A DNA stretch of 9,666 nucleotides from Gemmatimonadota bacterium (GTDB lineage: Bacteria > ARS69): positions 1 through 9,666 of the forward strand of contig BQJX01000060.1 in the NCBI GenBank assembly GCA_021604925.1. Direction: 5' to 3'. A program made the position numbers and the translations under genes. The notes beneath the pieces are model-generated. The model was not told the origin of the DNA and made no database searches. It saw nothing but the letters and a program-made list of their open reading frames with translations. Positions within the stretch are counted from its first letter, which is position 1. Each line of letters starts with the position of its first letter. Positions 1 through 6,479 of the stretch are shown piece by piece.

Positions 1-1
1 G

Positions 2-304
2 CTCATCCGCGTGTTCTGGGGCGTGCGCTTCACGGACCTGGGACCGTTTCGCGCGATCCGCGCGGACGCGCTCGAACGTCTCCAGATGGCGGATCGCGAC
101 TTCGGCTGGACCGTGGAGATGCAGGTCAAGGCTGCGCAGCACGGATTGCGCTGCGTGGAGGTTCCCGTGAGCTATCGCAAGCGGATCGGCCGGTCCAAGA
201 TCACGGGAACGATCCGCGGCACGATCCGGGCTTCGCACAAGATCCTGGCGACCATCTTCCGCGCGGCGGCCACGCGCCGGCGAAGCCGACGGCTAGATCC
301 ATAA
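2..304 (+). CDS. Family 2 glycosyltransferase, C-terminal fragment (5' end outside window)
   Basis: Only the last ~100 residues are present; the reading frame is open to the left edge (first full codon at base 2) and ends at TAA 302-304. The segment TDLGPFRAIR followed by FGWTVEMQVKAA, then VPVSYRKRIGRSKITGT and a basic tail, matches the end of the catalytic domain of GT2 enzymes related to dolichyl/undecaprenyl-phosphate mannose or glucose synthases. In that family such enzymes transfer a sugar from a nucleotide donor to a polyprenyl phosphate on the cytoplasmic face of the membrane. No C-terminal membrane segments follow; the protein ends in an Arg-rich tail. The nucleotide-binding and DXD parts are off-window, so donor and acceptor cannot be judged. 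It could feed the GT-C enzyme encoded at 1995-3347, which would be expected to use lipid-linked sugars, but that link is inference. Confidence 0.85.
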   Translation, partial: LIRVFWGVRFTDLGPFRAIRADALERLQMADRDFGWTVEMQVKAAQHGLRCVEVPVSYRKRIGRSKITGTIRGTIRASHKILATIFRAAATRRRSRRLDP

Positions 305-400
305 CTCCATATTATACAACGGGTTTCGCCTTCAGCCCGCTCGCCCACGGCCCGATGGTCCGAAGACAACTCCGATCCCCCGCATCCCGGCGTACGCAAC

Positions 401-2110
401 GTGGCCCAGCGAATCCTGCTTCTCGACAGCGATCCCGGCGAAGGCGCCCTGCTGTGCCGCCATCTCGATCGCATTCCGGGACTCCGCTACGACTTCCGGC
501 AGTTCACCGAGGCGGGCCCCGCGCTGCGGGAGTTCGACGCCATCCAGCCGCACGTGGTCTTCGTGAATGATCTCCTGGAGGACATGTGTCCGGTCGAGGC
601 CGTTCGCCGGTTGCGGACGGTCGCCCCGGCCCGCGCCATCGTGGTCCTCGGAAACACGCGAGACGCCGACCTTGCGGTGCGGCTGATCCACGCCGGCGCG
701 GACGAGTACGTGCGCAAGGGGCACCTGGACGGCGCGCGCCTGCTGGAAGTGATCGAGCAGGCGGAAGCCCGTTCGTTGCGTCGCCACGTGGAGCGCGACC
801 TGCACGCCCGGGCCCACCAGCTCTCCGACATGCTGGAGCGGGAGTCCCTGGCAATGCGCGAGCTGGAGATCGCCATGGAGCGGGTGGAAGCGGCCAGCCA
901 GGCCAAGTCCGCGTTCCTGGCAAACGTGAGCCACGAGATCCGGACACCGCTGACGGCGATTCTCGGTTACGCCGATGAGATCCTGCGGGACGACCTGCCC
1001 CCGGCCGAGCGGCGCGAGGCTGCCCACATCATCCGGCGCAACGGCGACTTCCTGCTGCGCATCGTGAACGACCTGCTGGACCTGTCCAAGATCGAAGCGG
1101 GCGGACTCGAGATCGAACGCGTGCGCTTCTCTCCGTTCCAGCTGATCGACGACGTGGAATGTTCCTTCCGCGCGGTGGCCCGCGAACGGGCGCTGGAGTG
1201 GAGTAGCGCCGTGGTGGGTTCCCTCCCCGAGACGATCGAGTCGGATCCCACGCGCGTGCGCCAGGTCCTGGTCAACCTCGTCGGGAACGCGCTGAAGTTC
1301 ACCGAGCGGGGCAGCGTGGGCGTTCGCGTTCAGCTGCGCGAAGAAGCGGGGGCCGAGCCGATGTTGTGCTTTCAGGTGACCGACACGGGAATCGGCATGA
1401 CGCCGGACGAGATCGCGCGGATCTTCCAGCCGTTCACGCAGGCCGATGGCTCCACCACCCGGCGTTTCGGGGGAACGGGCCTGGGACTCACGATCTGCGA
1501 GCGCCTCGTGCACCGCCTTGGCGGCGACATCCACGTGCAGAGTCGACCCGGCGAGGGCAGCACGTTCACGTTCGCGATTCCGATCGGCTCCCAGGAAGGC
1601 GTGCCCCGATCGACCGCCGAGGAAGCCCAGGCGCAGCGTCGCGCCACCCCGACCGCGGCACCGGTGAAGGAGCGGACGCTTCCGGCCTGCCATCTGCTGC
1701 TCGCCGACGACAACCCGGTCAACCTCCGGCTCATCTCCAGGATCCTGGAGCGGATGGGCGCGCGCGTGACCACGGCCGCGACCGGCGCGGAAGCGGTGAG
1801 CGTCGCGTGGCAAGAGGGCCGCAACGGGCGGGCCGTCGACCTGATCCTGATGGACCTGCAGATGCCGGATCTGGACGGCTGGGACGCGGTGACTCAGCTG
1901 CGGGACGCCGGTTGGCCGGGGCCGATCGTGGCGCTCACCGGCAACGCGTTGCCGGAGGAACGGAAGCGCTGCCTCGCCTCCGGATTCGACGGGTTCATGA
2001 CCAAGCCGATTCGTCGCGCGGAGTTGCACGCTCTGCTGAACGAGCATCTGGCGAACGGACCGTCCGCACCCGATCGAGGGTCAGAATCGTCGCGGGCAAA
2101 GCCCAGCTGA
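401..2110 (+). CDS. Hybrid sensor histidine kinase with N-terminal pseudo-receiver and C-terminal receiver
   Basis: Cytoplasmic two-component phosphorelay kinase of 569 residues; no membrane segment or signal peptide is visible. Domain order: receiver-like 1-120; a coiled-coil linker about 125-170; HisKA about 170-235 with phospho-acceptor H178 in SHEIRTPL; HATPase 280-395 with N-box (N292, N296), G1 DTGIG (328-332) and G2 GGTGLGL (357-363); an Ala/Thr/Pro linker; and a complete C-terminal receiver 430-550 with acidic pair D436/D437, phospho-acceptor D485 (LMDLQMPD), T513 and K535. In the first receiver the acceptor position aligns with N56 (next to D57) and the Thr position with glycine, so it is probably not phosphorylated in the usual way. 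The GTG at 401 is the only start that gives a complete first beta strand; no strong Shine-Dalgarno precedes it. No dedicated response regulator lies adjacent, and its 3' end overlaps the opposing gene. The signal sensed is unknown. Confidence 0.93.
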   Translation: MAQRILLLDSDPGEGALLCRHLDRIPGLRYDFRQFTEAGPALREFDAIQPHVVFVNDLLEDMCPVEAVRRLRTVAPARAIVVLGNTRDADLAVRLIHAGADEYVRKGHLDGARLLEVIEQAEARSLRRHVERDLHARAHQLSDMLERESLAMRELEIAMERVEAASQAKSAFLANVSHEIRTPLTAILGYADEILRDDLPPAERREAAHIIRRNGDFLLRIVNDLLDLSKIEAGGLEIERVRFSPFQLIDDVECSFRAVARERALEWSSAVVGSLPETIESDPTRVRQVLVNLVGNALKFTERGSVGVRVQLREEAGAEPMLCFQVTDTGIGMTPDEIARIFQPFTQADGSTTRRFGGTGLGLTICERLVHRLGGDIHVQSRPGEGSTFTFAIPIGSQEGVPRSTAEEAQAQRRATPTAAPVKERTLPACHLLLADDNPVNLRLISRILERMGARVTTAATGAEAVSVAWQEGRNGRAVDLILMDLQMPDLDGWDAVTQLRDAGWPGPIVALTGNALPEERKRCLASGFDGFMTKPIRRAELHALLNEHLANGPSAPDRGSESSRAKPS

Positions 2111-3347
2111 TCCACCACAACCACGCCGGCTCGACCCACTCACCCGTGCGCGAGAACGACCAGGCGCAGTAGTAGCTCACCGGCGCCAACGCGACGAACG
2201 CCAGGAACGCACGCTGCGCGCTGCGCGGCGCCCACACGAGCAACGCCGCGAGCCACGTCACGTACCAGGGGTGCACGGTGGGCGACAGCGTCAACGCGAC
2301 GGCCACGACCACGGACGCGGCCGCGGCCCGGTCGCGTACGGTGAAGCCCACGATCCACGCGATCAGTCCGGTTCCGAGCGCAAGGACCCACCGGGTCCCG
2401 GTAGGGCCGGCACCGTGCTCCACAATCACCGAGTAGAACGCATCGTTGAACTGCCAATGATGCGCGTACGTTCGGAATCCGGCGAAGAGCTGGGACCCCG
2501 CGTCCAGGTCCGGGACCACCAGCGCAAGCGTCAGCGTCCCTCCGAGAAGAAGGGCCAGGATCGACCGCCAGGAGCGATCCCGCAGCTGGGCGGGAAGCAG
2601 CAGTGGCGCCATCGGCTTGACCAGCGTGGACAGCCCGAACGCCACCCCGGCCGGAAAGAGACGCGGTCGACGGACGTCCGCCAGCGCCAGCGCCGCCACC
2701 ATGGCCAGAATGCCCAGCGAGTCCACGTGACCTCCGCCGCCGCTCTCCAGGATGGCCAGGGGACACCATCCGAAGGCCAGGGCGGCCCGCGGAGATCGGC
2801 CGCGTCGAGCCAGCATTCCGGCCAGCAACCACACGGTCAGCGTGTCGAAGAGCGCCGCCCCCCACCGCGGCGAGCGGGGGTCGCCGCCCAGAGCGTCCAG
2901 CGCCCGGAAGTAGAGCTGGGCGGTGGCCGGATAGATCGTGGAGACGTCGGGATGATTGATGTGGGGCCAGATCGCATCGTCCCGAAGGTGCGCCAGCTCC
3001 TCGGCGACCGGTGCATGGAGGAATGGGTTGATCCCCGCGTTCGCAACGCGGCCGTCCCACAGGTAGCGGTAGAGGTCGTCGGACAGGGGAGCGTCGGGCA
3101 CGCTCAGGGCCAGCCGCGCGACCGCCGAGACCGCCACCACCCACACCACGGTCGAGGATCGCCGCTCGGATGGGGGCGATTCGCCGCGCACCTGCCACAG
3201 TCCCCAGATCCAGGCGCCCGTCATCACCGCGAGCCACGCTATCCACCACGGGTACGCGGCCACCAGGTCGGGCCGGGTCGCCACCGCCACCGAGGCGCCG
3301 ACCACCAACCCGGCCGCCGGTCTCAGCTTCCGCGGTCCGGTCGCCAC
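1995..3347 (-). CDS. GT-C / GT87-like polytopic membrane glycosyltransferase
   Basis: Hydrophobic 450-residue protein with many predicted membrane spans (about 12-25, 33-52, 66-83, 168-180, 207-222, 262-279, 319-337, 341-356, 361-372, 378-395, 408-424). Motifs typical of bacterial GT-C mannosyltransferase-like proteins (GT87/DUF2029 type) are present: SDDLYRYLWDGR (89-100) in the first large extracytoplasmic loop, where GT-C enzymes carry catalytic acidic residues; INHPDVSTIYPATAQLYF (130-147); GHVDSLGI (206-213); and SPTVHPWYVTW (354-364). Such enzymes transfer a sugar from a polyprenyl-phosphate donor on the outer face of the membrane; donor and acceptor here are unknown. Translation starts at GTG, 4 nt after the CheW-like stop, with no clear Shine-Dalgarno, so coupling to that gene is likely. 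The last ~38 codons overlap the 3' end of the histidine kinase gene on the other strand. That tail (DRVRTVRSPDARSAER onward) is soluble and cytoplasmic-looking. Confidence 0.88.
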   Translation of the reverse strand: MATGPRKLRPAAGLVVGASVAVATRPDLVAAYPWWIAWLAVMTGAWIWGLWQVRGESPPSERRSSTVVWVVAVSAVARLALSVPDAPLSDDLYRYLWDGRVANAGINPFLHAPVAEELAHLRDDAIWPHINHPDVSTIYPATAQLYFRALDALGGDPRSPRWGAALFDTLTVWLLAGMLARRGRSPRAALAFGWCPLAILESGGGGHVDSLGILAMVAALALADVRRPRLFPAGVAFGLSTLVKPMAPLLLPAQLRDRSWRSILALLLGGTLTLALVVPDLDAGSQLFAGFRTYAHHWQFNDAFYSVIVEHGAGPTGTRWVLALGTGLIAWIVGFTVRDRAAAASVVVAVALTLSPTVHPWYVTWLAALLVWAPRSAQRAFLAFVALAPVSYYCAWSFSRTGEWVEPAWLWWISWALPATILTLDRVRTVRSPDARSAERATPRDESAWS

Positions 3348-3351
3348 GCGA

Positions 3352-3819
3352 TCAGTCGGCGGCAGGGGTCGTGGGCGCGATGAGTTCCGTCACTTCGGAA
3401 CTCGTGAGCAGTCGCGCCAGGTCCAGGACCAGAACTTCCGCGGAGGTCCGGGAGAGCACCCCTGCCACCGCGCCCGGTCGCCGCCCACCGACAAACGGAA
3501 GCGGCGGTGCGATCTCGTCCGCCGGAACGGTAGCCACGTCATCCACGTCGTCCGCCAGCAGACCGAGCGGCTGATTCAAGGCGGTCACCAGAATGATGCG
3601 GGCCGCGTCCGGGGTGGCCGGGTTTCCCGAGAACAGCGCTTCCGGGTCCACCATCACTTCCAGGCGGTCGTCAATGCGGGCCGCTCCCGCCACGAACGCC
3701 GGAGTTGCCGGCAGCGTGCGCAGTTCCACTGCCGACACGACGCGTCGCACTTCGCCGACGTCGACCGCGTAGGAAGCGTTCCCGCGTCGAAACGTGAGCA
3801 GCGTGCGGGCGGAGGACAT
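3352..3819 (-). CDS. Single-domain CheW-like protein
   Basis: A 155-residue soluble protein made of one CheW domain. The opening TLLTFRRGNASYAVDVGEVRRVV is the usual first CheW strand pair; FVAGAARIDDRLEVMVDPEALF (42-63) matches the region CheW proteins use around their G-[V/I]-hydrophobic-hydrophobic-D segment; RIILVTALNQPLGLLADDVDDVATV (74-98) and GAVAGVLSRTSAEVLVLDLARLL (116-138) complete the fold. CheW proteins normally bridge chemoreceptors and CheA kinase. No receptor, CheA, CheY or methylation gene is seen here, so this is an orphan adaptor, and the hybrid kinase at 401-2110 lacks a CheA regulatory domain. ATG at 3819 is preceded by a GGAG-type Shine-Dalgarno (minus-strand CCGGAGCTGTCCC). 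It ends 4 nt before the GT-C gene, indicating co-transcription. Domain identity is fairly sure; a chemotaxis role is not. Confidence 0.85.
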   Translation of the reverse strand: MSSARTLLTFRRGNASYAVDVGEVRRVVSAVELRTLPATPAFVAGAARIDDRLEVMVDPEALFSGNPATPDAARIILVTALNQPLGLLADDVDDVATVPADEIAPPLPFVGGRRPGAVAGVLSRTSAEVLVLDLARLLTSSEVTELIAPTTPAAD

Positions 3820-3884
3820 GGGACAGCTCCGGAGGGAGGAGGGTCGGCCGCGACGGTGCGGCTCGTCTTCCCGGAATCTGCCAC

Positions 3885-3919
3885 AAAACGCGAGGACTCG
3901 GGGGAAATGCGTCCGAGCC
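3885..3919 (-). terminator. Weak hairpin plus T-run between toroid and CheW-like genes
   Basis: On the minus strand, just past the toroid stop, GGCTCGG (3919-3913) can pair with CCGAGTCC (3901-3894) through 7 base pairs with one bulged T and an 11-nt loop, followed after five bases by TTTT (3888-3885). The stem is short and the T-run brief, so this is at best a leaky terminator that would partly separate the toroid gene from the CheW/GT-C pair. It may also be chance in GC-rich DNA. Confidence 0.25.
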
Positions 3920-3927
3920 GCGGAAGA

Positions 3928-5043
3928 TCAGACCGCGGCCTCGCTGGGAGTTCGCGTGGCCGCGCGGCTGGCGGCCAGCCGGAGGATTTGGGCCCCGCGC
4001 AGCGTGATCCAGTCGTCCGTGAGGTACAGCGCCTCGGCGCGCAGGCGGCCGTTCGGGTCCGACAGCAACAGCCGCTCCCGCAGCGCCGGATTGCCCAGCC
4101 GCCACGATCCGTCCGCCAGTTGCGTGTCGCGAAGCCACTCCACCCACGGTGCCAGATTGGGATGCTCGGGGGACGCGCCGATGGACATGGCGAGCCAGAG
4201 GTCTTCCAGCGGAAAGTAGAGAATCCGCGACTCCAGCGCGGCGGGGAGATCCGGTCCGACCCCCGAGCGCACCGGACCCTCGGGGTCCGCGCAGATGTTG
4301 AAGTCCGTGGTGACCGCGTCCGGAGAATCGCATCGTTCCAGAATCCGGGCTGCCCAGGCGGTGGCCAACTGACGCCGCGCCGCACCCCATCGCTTGAGGG
4401 CCGGCGACGGCAACTCCGCGAACGCCTGCGCTACGCGGCGGGTTCGGAGATAGCTGCGCGTCTCGTCCGGCGCGTCGTGGCGCGACCGGGGGCGCCAGGC
4501 GCCATCGGGATCCTGCTGCCGCACCAACCAGTCGAAACCCAGGCGGATTCGCTCATCCTTCCCGAGACCAAAGGCGATCAGGTAGCGAAGGTACGCCGCC
4601 GTGACGTCCACGAACTCGGTATCCCGCTCCGTCCCCCGCAGCGAAGCCACCTGGGCCTCCTGCTGCGGCTCGAAGAAGAACCCGTTCCGATGTTGCCGAT
4701 GCAGCATGCCCTGAAGAACCTGACCCAGCGCCGGACCGGGCTCGGATCGTCCGCGGGCCAGCATGGCGTCCAGGGACACCGAACAATTCGAAGAGAGAAC
4801 GCTGCCGAGAATCCCGGCGGCCGGGCCGCGCAGGCGGCCGTTCTTCCACGCTTGGGCGTACGGCAGAAGAAAGAGCTCGTGGACGTCGCGCGCGAACATG
4901 TCGCGCTCGGCCTCGTCGCGGAGGACTCCGATGGGGCCGAACTTGCGGGGGCTGCCGAGACTGCGCGCCGCGTGCAGACGCACGGGCGGCGTGGCATGGT
5001 CGACAAGGAAATCCAGCGCGTGGGCGACAGGTGTGATGGTCAC
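3928..5043 (-). CDS. Alpha/alpha-toroid (squalene-cyclase/prenyltransferase-fold) protein of unknown function
   Basis: A 371-residue, apparently cytoplasmic protein. Two perfect QW-type repeats (QxxxGxW) are visible: QDPDGAW (177-183, preceded by GFDWLVRQ) and QLADGSW (308-314, preceded by WVEWLRDT); QHRNGFF (117-123) is a weaker copy. This spacing of helix pairs is characteristic of the alpha/alpha toroid of squalene-hopene cyclases and protein prenyltransferase beta subunits. The protein is about half the length of a hopene cyclase and shows neither the DXDD protonation motif nor the DCTAE-type segment, so cyclase activity is doubtful. Translation starts at a GTG with a weak AGG nine bases upstream; no alternative in-frame start was found in the ~50 nt upstream. 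The leader contains the interlocked inverted repeats at 5051-5101. It lies 108 bp upstream of the CheW-like gene on the same strand and may be the first gene of that unit. Confidence 0.75.
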   Translation of the reverse strand: MTITPVAHALDFLVDHATPPVRLHAARSLGSPRKFGPIGVLRDEAERDMFARDVHELFLLPYAQAWKNGRLRGPAAGILGSVLSSNCSVSLDAMLARGRSEPGPALGQVLQGMLHRQHRNGFFFEPQQEAQVASLRGTERDTEFVDVTAAYLRYLIAFGLGKDERIRLGFDWLVRQQDPDGAWRPRSRHDAPDETRSYLRTRRVAQAFAELPSPALKRWGAARRQLATAWAARILERCDSPDAVTTDFNICADPEGPVRSGVGPDLPAALESRILYFPLEDLWLAMSIGASPEHPNLAPWVEWLRDTQLADGSWRLGNPALRERLLLSDPNGRLRAEALYLTDDWITLRGAQILRLAASRAATRTPSEAAV

Positions 5044-5050
5044 AGGGGCA

Positions 5051-5101
5051 TACCTGGGTTGCTCGCTAGGTGCTGTTGTCCCAGGTAAAATCTTACAACA
5101 G
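5051..5101 (-). promoter_or_regulatory. Interlocked inverted repeats: candidate RBS-masking pseudoknot or operator
   Basis: Plus-strand TACCTGGG (5051-5058) is perfectly complementary to CCCAGGTA (5080-5087), and CTGTTGT (5073-5079) to ACAACAG (5095-5101). The two dyads interlock and their inner arms abut with no gap at 5079/5080. In the toroid-gene mRNA this gives an H-type pseudoknot order: 7-bp stem arm, 7-nt loop, 8-bp arm, 7-bp partner, 14-nt loop, 8-bp partner. The final arm carries the AGG that is the only Shine-Dalgarno-like element, nine bases before the GTG at 5043. On DNA the same bases could be two overlapping operators; the 7-bp dyad has 22-bp centre-to-centre spacing. The base pairing is seen directly; function is inference. 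Confidence 0.45.
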
Positions 5102-5102
5102 A

Positions 5103-5112
5103 TCCCATGGGA
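5103..5112. repeat. 10-bp perfect palindrome TCCCATGGGA
   Basis: A self-complementary 10-mer directly following the interlocked repeats, within the AT-rich part of the divergent intergenic region. It could be one site of an operator cluster for either flanking gene. No specific regulator family is recognised. Confidence 0.35.
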
Positions 5113-5113
5113 A

Positions 5114-5128
5114 AGAAAAGCCTTTTCT
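5114..5128. repeat. 7-bp inverted repeat AGAAAAG-C-CTTTTCT
   Basis: Perfect 7-bp arms around a single C. The 1-nt centre makes an RNA hairpin unfavourable and no T-run follows, so a protein-binding dyad is the more likely reading. It stands out as A/T-rich in otherwise very GC-rich DNA and is the third dyad within about 80 bp. Confidence 0.35.
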
Positions 5129-5273
5129 ATCCCTGATCACAATCTGTCACCCGTTCGAAGCGATCGCCGCCGCCCCGCGGGCCGCCGCTTCCCCGCCGTC
5201 CGTCCGTGCCTCGCACCCTCCCATCCTCGGCGCCGGAGCCGCTGGACTTGCCCGGAGGCGCATGAGAACCTGA

Positions 5274-5283
5274 TCCGATCGGA
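5274..5283. repeat. 10-bp perfect palindrome TCCGATCGGA upstream of the cysteine desulfurase RBS
   Basis: A self-complementary 10-mer ending 5 bases before the AGGAG Shine-Dalgarno of the cysteine desulfurase gene. Its place inside the leader would suit an operator or an RBS-proximal structure, but a palindrome of this length can arise by chance in GC-rich DNA. Confidence 0.25.
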
Positions 5284-5288
5284 ACGAG

Positions 5289-5293
5289 AGGAG
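5289..5293 (+). promoter_or_regulatory. Shine-Dalgarno fixing the cysteine desulfurase start
   Basis: AGGAG (within AGAGGAG, 5287-5293) sits 6 bases before GTG 5300. This strong signal decides the start against the much longer upstream-open frame, which would run back across the divergent toroid gene. Confidence 0.8.
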
Positions 5294-5299
5294 CGGCCC

Positions 5300-6469
5300 G
5301 TGGACCCCATCTATCTCGACTACAACGCCACCACGCCCGTCCGGCCGGAGGTGGTCCGGGCCATGACCGCGTGCCTTTCCGGGCCCCCCGGCAACCCGTC
5401 CAGTCAGCATCGCTTTGGCCGGGAGGCCCGCGCCGCGCGCGAACGGGCCCGGAGCCAGGTGGCGCGCGCCGCCGGATGTCGGCCGTCGGAGGTGCTGTTC
5501 ACATCGGGCGGGACGGAGGCCGACAATCTGGCGATCCGAGGCGTCCTGGAAGCCTCTCCGGAGCGACGGCACGTGATCACCGCCAGCACCGAGCACGAGG
5601 CGATCCTCCATACGCTGGGCGCCCTGAGCCCGACTCGCGCCGAAACCACGATCCTCCCGGTGGACGAGGACGGGCGGATCCGGCCGAGCGACCTGGAGAG
5701 CGCACTGCGCCCGGACACCGCGCTGGTGACGTTGATGGGTGCGAACAACGAAACCGGAGTGCTGGCCGACCTGGCCACGCTGGGCGCGATCTGCCGGCAG
5801 CGCCAGGTCCTGTTCCACGTGGACGCGGTCCAGATGTTCGGAAAGGTGCCCTTCTCGTTCTCGGGGCTTCCCCTGGATCTGGCCTCGATCTCGAGCCACA
5901 AGATCGGCGGCCCGAAGGGCGTGGGGGCGCTCCTCGTCCGGGACGGGGTGTCGCTGCCCGCCCAGCAGACCGGAGGGGGCCAGGAGCGCGGGATTCGCCC
6001 CGGAACGGAGAACCTTCCCGGCATCGTGGGGTTTGGAGAGGCGGCTGAGCTGGCGGCCGGCGAGGTGGCCTCCGAGGCCCCGCGTCTCGCGGCCCTCCGC
6101 GATCGGCTGGAACAGGGTATCCTCCAGGCGTTCCCGGCGGCACAGGTCAACGGGGATCGAGGAAACCGCCTCCCGAACACGTGCAACGTGTCGTTCCCGG
6201 GACTCGACGGAGAGTCCCTGCTGATCGCGCTGGATCTCGAGGGAGTGGCGGTCTCCACCGGCGCGGCCTGCCAGGCGGGCGCCGCCGAACCGTCGCACGT
6301 GCTGATGGGAATGGGACGGAGTGCCGCCCAGGCCGGCTCGTCCCTTCGCTTTTCTCTGGGAACCCCCTCGCGGGATTCCGACATCGTAGGAGTACTGGAA
6401 ATCCTTCCGCGGATTCTTTCGCGTCTGTCCGCAACCGGGTCCGCGCCAAGCGGTCAGGGCCATCTCTAG
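5300..6469 (+). CDS. Cysteine desulfurase, NifS/IscS type (class V aminotransferase)
   Basis: A 389-residue PLP enzyme expected to convert L-cysteine to L-alanine while loading sulfur on an active-site cysteine, for Fe-S cluster or thiocofactor synthesis in the cytoplasm. Family hallmarks in order: YLDYNATTP (5-13), GNPSSQHRFG (31-40), TSGGTEADN (68-76), EHEAI (98-102) with the PLP-stacking His at 99, GANNETG (147-153), VDAVQ (174-178) with D175 and Q178, SSHKIGGPKG (198-207) with PLP-binding K201, GGGQERGIRPGTEN (225-238), and STGAACQAG (319-327) with catalytic C324. The length is normal for the family. The GTG start is supported by AGGAG at 6-nt spacing and because YLDYNATTP is the usual extreme N-terminus. 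It is the first gene of a tight operon, with a TlpA-like gene starting 10 bp after its stop. No scaffold, IscR or Suf partner lies nearby, so the exact sulfur acceptor is unknown. Confidence 0.95.
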   Translation: MDPIYLDYNATTPVRPEVVRAMTACLSGPPGNPSSQHRFGREARAARERARSQVARAAGCRPSEVLFTSGGTEADNLAIRGVLEASPERRHVITASTEHEAILHTLGALSPTRAETTILPVDEDGRIRPSDLESALRPDTALVTLMGANNETGVLADLATLGAICRQRQVLFHVDAVQMFGKVPFSFSGLPLDLASISSHKIGGPKGVGALLVRDGVSLPAQQTGGGQERGIRPGTENLPGIVGFGEAAELAAGEVASEAPRLAALRDRLEQGILQAFPAAQVNGDRGNRLPNTCNVSFPGLDGESLLIALDLEGVAVSTGAACQAGAAEPSHVLMGMGRSAAQAGSSLRFSLGTPSRDSDIVGVLEILPRILSRLSATGSAPSGQGHL

Positions 6470-6479
6470 GGAGTTCACT

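Noticed and set aside
311..316. TATAAT on the minus strand between the glycosyltransferase fragment and the kinase gene
   Set aside because: A perfect -10 match, but no acceptable -35 hexamer at 16-18 bp and it would read antisense into the glycosyltransferase gene; a chance match in a short AT-rich gap.
332..2047. 571-codon open frame on the minus strand opposite the kinase gene
   Set aside because: It lies almost wholly antisense to a gene with clear kinase motifs; its translation is rich in Arg, Gly, His and Gln with no recognisable domain. Such frames arise from the G/C third-position bias of the sense gene.
5086..5091. TAAAAT as a -10 box for the desulfurase operon
   Set aside because: Close to the -10 consensus, but the nearest TTG-type -35 (5059-5064) is 21 bp away and the bases are also part of the inverted repeats; not strong enough to annotate.
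5070..5273. 67-codon plus-strand open frame in the divergent intergenic region
   Set aside because: It begins inside the dyad cluster, has no Shine-Dalgarno or recognisable motif, and its composition matches untranslated GC-rich leader.
4763..5299. 179-codon N-terminal extension of the cysteine desulfurase frame
   Set aside because: It crosses the divergent toroid gene and the intergenic region, looks like random GC-rich translation, and the strong AGGAG plus the family's normal N-terminus place the start at 5300.
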